The notes beneath the pieces are model-generated. The model was not told the origin of the DNA. It searched no databases and worked only from the letters and a program-made list of their open reading frames with translations. 64,000 bases of DNA from Salvia splendens (Eukaryota; Streptophyta; Magnoliopsida; Lamiales; Lamiaceae), in assembly GCF_004379255.2 (NCBI RefSeq), contig NC_056036.1, positions 42,061,576-42,125,575 of the forward strand, read 5' to 3'. This document shows, one piece after another, positions 55,248 through 64,000 of the stretch (the first letter of the stretch is position 1; each line of letters opens with the position of its first letter). The position numbers were made by a program, and so were the translations under genes.

Positions 55248-57393
55248 ATGGATTTTTCCACGTGGGGTTTGCTGCTTCTCGCCCTGTTCACGGCCACTGC
55301 CGGCGTCGAGGGGATTGACCGCCGCGGAACTCGTACGGAGAGAATTTCAGGTAATGCTGAGCTTGTATAAGTTTGGTGATGCGCGATCATTTTCAAAGCC
55401 AAATGCTAATGTTTGTTGTGTGATTGTGTTGTGAGTTAATCGGAAGAAATGTATTGTTTCTATATACAATGAGGTAATTTGGGGGAAAATTAGGGTTTTG
55501 GGTAATATCACAAAATGCTACTGTTTGCTGCGTAAGGAAATATATGTAATTCTCTATACAATCAGTAATTTGGGGGGGGGGATTTAGGGTTTCGGGAAAT
55601 ATCAAAGGCTTTAAAAACTATGTATGCTATTTTATCATTTTAATTCATTTTCTAGTATTATTCAATTGATATAATCAAGTGTTCACTCCCCCAATCCATA
55701 AAATTACTTTTACAATGTGGATGAAATGTTACTGTTTGTTGTGAGATTGTGTTGTGAGTTGATCCAAAAAATGTAACTTCTCTATACAATCAGGTAATTC
55801 GGGGGGGAAAATTAAGTTTTGGAAAATATCAAAGGAAATTATCTTTAAACTTATAATTCATGTTTGGTGATCTTGTCATTATGTGTGTGTATATATGTAG
55901 GAAGTGCTGGTGATGTTCTTGATGATAATCCTGTGGGAAAATTGAAAGTTTATGTATACAAGCTTCCAAGCAAATACAACAAGAAGATCCTGCAGAAAGA
56001 TCCGCGTTGTCTTGCACACATGTTTGCTGCTGAGATATATATGCACCAGTTTCTTTTAACCAGTGCTATTCGAACTCTGAATCCCGATGAAGCAGATTGG
56101 TACACGCCTGTTTACGCGACTTGTGACCTCGCGCCTAATGGATTGCCTCTGCCTTGCAAAGCTCCAAGAATGATGAGGAGCGCGATACAGTACATCTCCG
56201 CTAGATGGCCTTACTGGAATAGAACGGAAGGAGCTGACCATTTCTTTCTCGTTCCCCATGATTTTGGCGCCTGCTTTCATTATCAAGTAAGCTCTTCATT
56301 TCTAGTATTGGACTCTTGACTGAGAACCAGCTAAAAATTTCATTTTGCATTAGTTGATTATATCCAATAAATATTTTACATTTTTTCGGAAAGGCTATTT
56401 AGTGAGTGAGCACATAAAAGTAGACAGTACATGTGCAGTCTTTACAACATTACAATTTTGAATCTTCGATAGATCCTTGCTTACTGAAGGCACTACATGA
56501 TGATATTCCAATGGTTTGTCTAATTGTAGGAAGAGAGGTCTATAAAAAGAGGGATCCTTCCGTTGTTTCAACGTTCTACCTTGGTTCAAACTTTTGGACA
56601 GAGAAACCATGTCTGCTTAAATGATGGTTCAATAACAATACCTCCATATGCGCCTCCAGAGAAAATTATGTCCCACTTGATTCCCCCAGACACACCAAGA
56701 TCCATCTTCGTCTACTTCCGTGGTCTGTTCTATGATGTAGATAACGACCCTGAAGGTGGTTACTACGCGAGGTATGCTTCAACATAGTGTTTGAGTATCT
56801 TCAACGCACTGTTTCAGGATCTGCAATGGCATTCATTGTAACACATTAAAAGCTGATGTCATATGTTCTTGATCTACGAACAGAGGTGCCCGGGCCTCCA
56901 TATGGGAGAACTTCAAGAACAACCCACTGTTCGACATCTCCACGGATCACCCAACCACATACTATGAAGACATGCAGTGTGGCATATTCTGTTTATGCCC
57001 TCTGGGTTGGGCTGGAGCCCCAGACTTGTGGAAGCTGTGATCTTTGGTTGCATTCCGGTGATCATAGCAGACAACATTGTGCTGCCGTTTGCAGATGCTA
57101 TTCCATGGGAGGAAATAGGTGTATTCGTGGCAGAGTAGGACGTTCCCTACTTAGACACAATCCTCACATCCATCCCGGCTGATGTGATTCTAAGGAAGCA
57201 GAGGCTACTCACCAATCCTTCTATGAAGCGGGCGATGTTGTTCCCCCAGCCAGCACAATCAGGAGATGCTTTCCATCAAATTTTTAACGGGCTGGCTCGT
57301 AAACTGCCTCATGACAAGAGAATATACTTGAAACCCGGGGAGAAGGTTTTGAACTGGACTGCAGGAGCTGTTGGCGACCTCAAGCCTTGGTGA
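55248..57393 (+). pseudogene. IRX10: IRX10/IRX10L-type GT47 xylosyltransferase pseudogene (right copy)
   Basis: Better preserved copy. Exons: 55248-55350, 55901-56286, 56530-56771, 56884-57393, all GT/AG. It begins MDFSTWGLLLLALFTATAG (signal-anchor for the Golgi). Exons 1-3 are open and read KLKVYVYKLPSKYNKKILQ, YWNRTEGADHFFLVPHDF, LVQTFGQRNHVC and FVYFRGLFYDVDNDPEGGYY. In exon 4 a 4-nt deletion (after 57013, in the codons for GWAPWSPRL) shifts frame, and TAG replaces Glu in GVFVAEEDVP (57136-57138). The C-terminus would otherwise be complete (NWTAGAVGDLKPW). A private in-frame loss of one Tyr occurs in exon 2 (ADWYTP). The C-terminal nucleotide-sugar-binding part is lost in the translated product, so it is probably inactive. 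The deletion size is inferred from family memory. Confidence 0.9.
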
Positions 57394-58260
57394 AGATGCG
57401 ATCGACTATAGTTTCTTGCTCGCCCAGAAAGTAATGGTGAAACTTGAATATTGTAGAAGCTGTCAAGTTCCTATTTTTTGTTTCTGGTGCAAGATTGCTG
57501 TAGAAATTGCTAATTTTTGTGTATGAGTTGAGGTATGAAAAGCTTGAAGAGGATGATGGTAGTGATTCGATGCTAATATTGCCACTTTAGAGAATATGGT
57601 AAGATTCTTGAATGAAGCCCGCCTTTCCACTTTTCATGCACTATCTTTGCATGAAGCCGTGTTTCAAGATTACGGTAAAAATAAATATCTCCCGTCCACA
57701 AAAATATTCACATTTTTCATTTTGGGCTGTCTATCATAATGAATTAGTCTCATTTCTATAGTTTATTCTTTCTCTAACCTATTTGTTCACTTTTTCTCTC
57801 ATACTTTATCGATTCCGCATTAAATTAAAATCCTTGTCGTCAACAAATAAGAATTATTTTTGGATGAAGAGAATATTTCTTTATATTATTTCAAAAGTAA
57901 ACTCAATTTTTTTAATTGAAAAGAAAACGGTACTTTGTTTACTATATTTTGCCCTAGACAAGTATATACTACTACTAGACATAATAATTATTGAGGCTAG
58001 ATTTATACATCCAGTTTCCAATCTGATTATATTATAGATTATCAATAAGTTTACTAATGTCATATGATCTGGAAAATTTATATTGCAGTGTGTGTACAAA
58101 CATGATTCACGCAATAAAGTTTCCTTCATGAGTCACTCAAGTATATTTAGGCATGGGATAGATTGTCCTGGTCAATCTTCATATCTAAAACATTTAATTC
58201 AAACACCATGTCACATGATCACATCTATTCAATTTTTTATATAACCTGCATTAAAAAATA
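57394..58260. other. IRX10 3' flank, right arm
   Basis: Matches left 19046-19915 in reverse. AT-rich with no gene; the ORF at 57783-58037 is mirrored in the left arm and is not protein-like. Confidence 0.6.
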
Positions 58261-58439
58261 CTCTATCCGTCCCGGACTACTTGCACTTATTTCCTTTCTG
58301 GGCGTCACAAGTTATTTGCACTATTTCCATTTTTAGTAAAAATTTTCATCTACAGCCGTAATATTTGGCTTTGCTATACACTCATTCCTTAATCTACGTG
58401 CCGAAAATAAAACGTGCGAGTAGTGCGGGACGGAGGGAG
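58261..58439. mobile_element. Stowaway-like MITE, 179 bp, only in the right arm
   Basis: CTCTATCCGTCCCGGACTAC...GCGGGACGGAGGGAG, flanked by TA (58259-58260 and 58440-58441). The left arm has the empty site near 19045: the sequence reads AAAAAATAGCTCTTTGC across the point of insertion with a single TA. Confidence 0.95.
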
Positions 58440-59174
58440 TAGCTCTTTGCTGAATTTACACTACAGCCGCCAATATTGGATAGCGACGTGATCTCATCAA
58501 TATTCCTGAAATTCTAACACATGCTCTGCTAAAATCTTCGAAGTCAATCTCAATCCCTACACACCAATAACGACTAGTATTTTTACAACATCATCTCATC
58601 TTTATCTTATTTTCTAATTCATACTCGACATGTCTTTAACACGCATATGTGACGACACAAAAAATCTAATACTACTAATAAACATTGTCTTGAATTATAT
58701 TTAGCTACTTCAATTATTCGAGACATATGTCATTATATGTCTCATTTCATCCTTATAGTGTACTCGCATCCCCTAACATGTTTTATTCAAATTTTATTAT
58801 AAAATCAATATATAAACATTTTATTAATTATTCCACTCACATTCCTTTAGTATTTTTAAAAATTCTAATCAATCCAAGATGGGGCAATTATGGTCGATAA
58901 TATTGAAAGGCAGATATGATGCAACGACTATTGCTTGCTGTAATTAAAAAACGGACGAAAAACAAAAGTAAAGCCGACCCCTAAATAACTAAGATAGAGT
59001 CGATGCCACGTAAGGTCGACGTTTGCTCCAAAGACTGAATTTAACAATTGAATTAGATAGCAAAGTCCTATAAACGACCTACCACCACTCTCACCAAACA
59101 ATCATGGTGACCTACCAAATTTGCCCTTCACTTACTGGCTTTTACATAGCTTGTAAAGACAGGTCAGCACAAAA
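58440..59174. other. Right-arm spacer
   Basis: Matches left 18320-19045 in reverse. No gene. Confidence 0.6.
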
Positions 59175-59559
59175 TGAATAAAGTTATACGGCCAAATTAT
59201 GACCAGCCATAAATTAAGTAAATAACAAAAAAAAATTGATTTTTTTCAAATTTTTGGTTTAATACTATTTGATTTTACTTTTATATTATCTTCATTATAT
59301 GGTGCTCAACATGTTAGTGTTGTTCTTTCGTAGTTTTTGCTCAACTTATTACTACTGTCATTTCTTGATTGTTGCTCAACGTATACAGTAATTCGTGATA
59401 TTAATGTGTTTTACGTAATGGAATTCAAAGATAAGTATCAACTCACAAGTCCATTCACACACATATAAATTTATATCGGTAATTCTAATTTTTTTATACA
59501 TGTAAATGGACTAAAATAACTTTTTATGGCCGGCCACATTATGGCCATTTAGCATCACT
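59175..59559. mobile_element. 385-bp insertion with 9-bp TSD, only in the right arm
   Basis: Flanked by AGCACAAAA (59166-59174 and 59560-59568); the left arm has one copy. Its ends are similar in opposite orientation (GGCCAAATTATGACCAGCCATAAA near the left end, complement GGCCATAATGTGGCCGGCCATAAA near the right end). A 9-bp TSD suggests Mutator-like; an 8-bp reading (GCACAAAA) would suggest hAT. It sits about 75 bp upstream of the transaldolase start, in its promoter. Confidence 0.8.
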
Positions 59560-59643
59560 AGCACAAAATTGATCCCTTTTAATTAATTTAAGCCCTAATC
59601 CCCAAAATTAACTCTTCTCTTCCACCTTCATTTCCAATCTGCC

Positions 59644-62386
59644 ATGGCTTCCATATCCAAGCTCTCCGCCTCAGCTTTTGCCAGTTCTGCAACTAGCTTC
59701 ACCAGATCATCGCAGCAGCAGCAGCAGCAGAATCAGCCTATGTGCTTTGCTTATCCTCGTAAAAGGATCGCCATTTTCGAGAAATCCATTTCATCATCCA
59801 AGCTCAGTGTTCGTGCTGGCCAAAGAATCGCCGGTTCATTGATGTTAGCATTCTATTCATCTTCAGATTTTCCCCTCCCCCTCTCGTGTTGGCGTTGAGT
59901 GGGAATTTTTCTTTTTTTTTGTTTTGTCTTCGTAATGATCTGCCTTTTTTTGATATTTGTTTCGATGAGATGAAAGAACTGAGCTGATTCCCGTTGTTGA
60001 TTTTGTGGATTTCGTATTATATAAGTGATATTTCGGTAAATTTATCTAACATGATGCCTTGGAGGGATTAATTCGTTTATAGCTCTTTAATTCGTTTTTA
60101 GAAATTTAGGGATGATGGGACTCGAAGCTACGACTCGATTGATCTATAATTTATGACTTTGGTTGATTTTTTTAATTGGGCAGTGTGAGATGCTCTAAAG
60201 TTGATGGAAATGGGAGTAGTGTGAAGAGAACCACGCTCCACGATCTTTACGAGAAGGAAGGGCAGAGCCCGTGGTACGATAATCTATGCCGTCCGGTTAC
60301 TGATCTTATCCCGTTGATCGAGAGTGGAGTTTGAGGTGTAACCAGCAATCCAGCGGTAAGGGATATGAATTTGTTAAATTCTCTTATGATATGATCTATA
60401 CATATGTGTATACTATGTTATGTTACTATTACAAACAATCCCTTTTTCCTTTTGTCTTCTATTAATCATCTAGTGCGGCTAATTGCAGATATTTCAGAAA
60501 GCAATTTCGACATCAAGTGCATACAATGATCAGTTCAAGTAAGATATTATTGGATTTGGTTACAAATATTGATCTTGTGAATATTGAATATTGATCAAGT
60601 GCATAACAAATATTGATCTTGTGAATATTGAATATTGATCAAGTGCATAACAAATATTGATCTTGTGAATGTTCTAGAGTTTCTTCGAATGTCTTGATTC
60701 TATTGTTGTAGCTGATCCTCGAATAATCTTATTTCTTCTCTACTTGATATTAATGGCCAAGATACGAATTGAGGAAATTGAGTTTATCTGAGTTTTATAT
60801 GATCAAGTTTAAGATCAGATTCTATTTTAGGTTGCTGAAGGGAGTATCTGAATTAAATGATTATTTAGGTAGTGACATTACCTGTGACAGTTGGTTATGG
60901 TGTATCCTTGTTATGCTCTGCCCCTTCACCTAATCCTGTAATTTTTATTTTAATTCAAAAAATTATTCGTTCTTTGTTGTTTGGCCCTTTAAAGTTTTCA
61001 TCTTGATTCCCTGGCAATTTTAGTTAATATTCCATTATAACTACAGGCAACTAGTACAATCTGGAGTAGACATTAAAATGTCTTACTGGGAGCTTGTCGT
61101 AAAAGATATCCAAGATGCATGCAAGCTTTTTGAGTCGATCTATGATGATTCAGATGGTGGAGATGGATATGTCTCTGTTGAAGTTTCACCCCTACTTGCC
61201 GATGATACTGAAACTACAATACAGGCTGCAAAACTGCTTCATAAGAAGGTTAACCGTCGGAATGTCTACATAAAGATTCCTGCTACAGCTCCATGCATTC
61301 CTTCAATTAAGGAAGTTATTGCAAATGGAATAAGCGTTAATGTTACGGTGAGTTAATTATTATTACACACTTTCAAGGGACTAATGATACTGAATTGGTA
61401 ATATTTTGGGCGTAATTGTGCAGTCATGTATTCGATTTCACTTAATTACGTAATACACCTTATTAACAATGACATGTATTTTGCTAGTAATATGTGATCA
61501 ACTCAATATCTTGCCATGTCTAGCAAGATATTTCAGGAATCTTTTCAAAGTAAACTTCCAATTTCATATTTGAACTGTCGATACTGATAATGATCTTTTG
61601 GATATGTGCAGCTTATTTTCTCTCTTGCTAGATATGAAGCAGTTATTGATGCTTACCTCGATGGCCTTGAAGCGAGTGGGCTCAACGACCTCTCTCGAGT
61701 CACAAGTGTCGCTTCTTTCTTTGTTAGTCGAGTGGACTCCCTTGTTGACAAGTTGCTTGAGAAGATTGGGACACCGGAAGCACTTGATCTCCGGGGGAAG
61801 GTAGTTCAGATATATAGACGAGAAATTCAGGCTAGAATTAGTCTTGATCGTAATCTTATTTTCCTCAACAGGCTGCAAATGCTCAGGCAGCTCTGGCTTT
61901 CCAGCTGTACCAGAAGAAATTCTCAGGGCCTAGATGGGAGGCGCTGGTGAAGAAAGGAGCCAAGAAGCAAAGACTTCTATGGGCCTCAACGAGCGTGAAG
62001 AATCCAGCTTATCCAGACACTCTATATGTGGCTCCTCTTGTCGGACCCGATACAGTAAGCCATCTTATCCTCTATTTAGTGGTCCCGGGCAATTGCTTTA
62101 TCTTCTTCTTGACCTTGACTTTTTCCCTTTGTATCTCTAGGTTTCGACCATGCCTGATCAAGCGCTCCTAGCATTCATCGATCATGGGACTGTTGCAAGG
62201 ACTATAGACGCAAATGTGTCTGAAGCGGAAGGCATTTACAACGCTCTTGAGAAGCTGGGAATAGACTGGGGTTATGTCGGGTCACAACTGGAGCTGGAAG
62301 GAGTCGACTCGTTCAAGAAGAGCTTCAATAGCTTGCTCGACAGCATGCAAGAGAAGGCAAATTCGATGAAGCTAGTCAACATGTAA
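59644..62386 (+). pseudogene. TAL: Plastid transaldolase gene with an in-frame TGA (right copy)
   Basis: Exons: 59644 to about 59885, 60184-60355, 60489-60538, 61047-61347, 61612-61800, 61872-62054, 62141-62386. They sum to 461 codons including stop. The exon 1 end is the least certain border. Motifs as in the left copy, including the active-site region VYIKIPAT and SVNVT. TGA at 60332-60334 (about codon 131) interrupts the frame just before GVTSNPA. The transit peptide has six Gln (CAG) residues against four in the left copy. Apart from the TGA, coding sequence is well kept, so loss of function is recent or the stop is bypassed. The 385-bp insertion lies in its promoter. Confidence 0.85.
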
Positions 62387-62591
62387 GCTCGTTTGATTGC
62401 TTGAATAAAGAGAGCCATTGGGTGAGAGTATATGTAAAGACAATAAGCATATTTTGGTGTATTGTGTCATAAAGCAGAGTATTGTGTCATAAAGCAGACA
62501 AGCTATGTTAATTCTGAAATCTTGATTGGTTGCAAAATCTGATTAACTTAGTAAGTAGTAGTAGTTCAATAATTTATACTACTATTATGTA
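62387..62591. other. Transaldolase 3' flank, right arm
   Basis: Short 3' region including a direct repeat GTATTGTGTCATAAAGCAGA (62459 and 62480), also found in the left arm. Confidence 0.6.
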
Positions 62592-62818
62592 CTCCCTTCG
62601 CCCCAGGCGTTTTATTTTCAACACTCGTTTTGAAAAAACGATAATAAATAATTAAAATAGAGAAAATGTAGAATAAGAGAAAGAATAATATAGTGAAGAC
62701 TCTTAACTATATTATTCTCTTTTTTACTTTACTTTCTCTTCACTTTAACTATTTATTATAATTTTTTTAAAACGAGTGCTCAAAATGAAATGCCTCTACT
62801 GCAGAAGGACGGAAGGAG
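62592..62818. mobile_element. Stowaway-like MITE, 227 bp, right arm
   Basis: Ends CTCCCTTCGCCCC...GGACGGAAGGAG, flanked by TA. Same insertion as 15052-15278, so it predates the duplication. Confidence 0.85.
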
Positions 62819-63573
62819 TAAGTTTTAAAGCTTATAAACAATATCATAATTTAACAAAAGTTAAAGAATTTCCAAACAAATATCGCTAAAGAATTTCCAA
62901 ACAAATAAAATTAGCATTCATATTTCCTAGTAGTATATAGAATTGTAGACATAGGTTTTGAATTAAGTTGTGAGATTATTTTAGTTGAAGGTGGTTGATT
63001 ATGACTTATTATCATAATTGTGATTAAGTTGTGAGATTTAATCTCATGAAACCAACATAAGTATATGCTATTTAATTATGAAATACTATAATCTTTCAAA
63101 TTAAACTTGCTCTAAGGTAATAAAAATACCCTATTCGAATATTCAATTTGAAAATTTAAAATTTGTTATGAATTGGCTTATGTTTTAAAATTTTTTGATT
63201 TTCGAATTGGTCCTACTCAATAAAAACATACCATGAAACATATGGTTTCGGATTATGTTATTTATGAATTGTAAAGAAACATGATTTGGAAAAGTTGGTC
63301 CAACGAGGATTCTGCTTCTTTGTACAGAGTATAATTTTTTATACTGAAATGACTCAATTAGATATCGGATTAGTAAAATAAAAATGTTCAAACGAACAAA
63401 ATGACAAAATAAGACATGATTGGAGACATAATAAATAATAGGTGAGCATGAGCCAACTATTTCAAAAGAAAGGGTAAAATAGGCATTTGAGTAATTAATC
63501 GGTCAATAGAAAATATGAGGCCGTTATCATCCCGCGAAGCATTGCCAACTCCACTAGAAACTTCTCTCTGAAA
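62819..63573. other. Spacer and FKBP promoter, right arm
   Basis: Matches left 14321-15051. A small private insertion of about 30 bp lies near 63290-63330. Confidence 0.5.
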
Positions 63574-64000
63574 ATGGTGACCTCGATTTCAGCCGTCGGA
63601 GCTCTCCCTCGGCTTTTTCCGGCTAAATATTCCGCCGCAACTCCGCGGCCACAGCCACTCTCGACCCTGTGCATTATTTGTCGGAGTCTCTTCGACTCCT
63701 CATGCTCTTTCGGTTAGTCCAAGCACCATTCATTTTTTCTTCTAATATGAGCATCAGTTTATCCTCATATATTTTATTCCAATTTGTGACAATTTGTCCT
63801 TTGTTTTGTGTGCAAATCCTTAAAGACGAGAGTGGAAGCTCGGATCTGATTGATCGGAGGCAGCTTATGATGTCTTCGATTGGATTATTGGCTGCGTCGG
63901 CTTTCGGTTCTCACAGTGATGAAGCTTCCATCGCATCTGAATTCGCTGACAGTAAAATTCGTTGCTTCATCTCCGTTTAGAATTCACTATGTTCTACTTT
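63574..64000 (+). CDS. FKBP19: FKBP-type isomerase, exons 1-2 (right copy, cut by window end)
   Basis: Starts MVTSISAVGALPRLFPAKYS (63574). Exon 1 ends at the GT in TTTCG|GTTAGTCC (about 63712), and exon 2 (about 63826-63951) encodes ESGSSDLIDRRQLMMSSIGL with the twin-arginine motif and SIASEFAD. A substitution (Glu to Lys region, TTAAAGACGAG) lies at the exon 2 acceptor side. Everything seen is open. The rest of the gene lies outside the window, so whether this copy also carries the Ty3 insertion is unknown. Confidence 0.85.

Larger units (their letters stand above)
54930..64000. repeat. Right arm of the large inverted duplication
   Basis: Reverse complement of 13894-22365, extended by two private insertions (58261-58439, 59175-59559). 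The inner end is (CA)n(CT)n at 54933-54982, complementary in composition to the left (GA)n(GT)n. The arm continues beyond the window. Confidence 0.95.

Noticed and set aside
13894..64000. Inverted arms as a simple assembly copy of one locus
   Set aside because: Not favoured because the arms carry private indels, substitutions and insertions; however a haplotype or homeolog misjoin remains possible.
1..64000. tRNA, rRNA, CRISPR arrays, bacterial operons, integrated virus genes
   Set aside because: None seen; the sequence is plant nuclear throughout, and a covariance-model search would be needed to exclude a tRNA fully.

Overview
This is plant nuclear DNA. The evidence is spliced genes with plastid or mitochondrial targeting peptides, plant-specific families (ORTHRUS/VIM, IRX10-type GT47, NPF), Ty3 chromovirus and Ty1/copia retrotransposons, Stowaway and PIF/Harbinger-like elements, and AT-rich intergenic DNA. 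The organism is a eudicot. I cannot name the species from sequence alone; Lamiales is only an impression.

Layout. 1-1.45 kb: unassigned 3' end of a possible + strand gene. 1.5-3.1 kb: NPF (NRT1/PTR) transporter with its middle deleted. 5.8-14.3 kb: thylakoid-lumen FKBP gene (-) whose last exon carries a complete, very young Ty3 chromovirus (5865-11341). 15.5-18.2 kb: plastid transaldolase (-). 19.9-22.1 kb: IRX10-type xylosyltransferase (-). 22.4-31 kb: a copia remnant, two tandem B3-like genes and a full-length copia inserted between them. 33-38 kb: ORTHRUS/VIM E3 ligase (-). 38-50 kb: repeats, two Harbinger-like elements carrying only a Myb/SANT ORF, copia debris and a long LTR. 51.1-53.4 kb: mitochondrial Rieske protein (+). 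55.2-64 kb: IRX10, transaldolase and FKBP again, in reverse order and opposite orientation.

The main structure is a large inverted duplication. 13894-22365 and about 54930-64000 are reverse-complement copies, about 9 kb each, separated by about 32.6 kb. The right arm runs off the window. Both inner ends lie at a (GA)n(GT)n microsatellite. The arms share damage: the same frameshift and stop codon in IRX10, and the same TGA in transaldolase. That damage therefore predates the duplication. Each arm also has private changes. A Stowaway MITE and a 385-bp TSD-flanked insertion occur only in the right arm, with clean empty sites in the left. The Ty3 insertion cannot be compared because the right FKBP copy is cut by the window edge.

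The genes that look intact are the Rieske gene (269 aa), ORTHRUS/VIM (757 aa, nine exons in phase), one B3-like gene and the Ty3 polyprotein (1541 aa). Most of the rest is decaying, as expected in a repeat-rich, fractionating segment, for example one subgenome of a polyploid. I see no new enzymatic or defence system. The novelty is in the palindrome, its dated insertions and a retroelement polyprotein that ends inside its own LTR.
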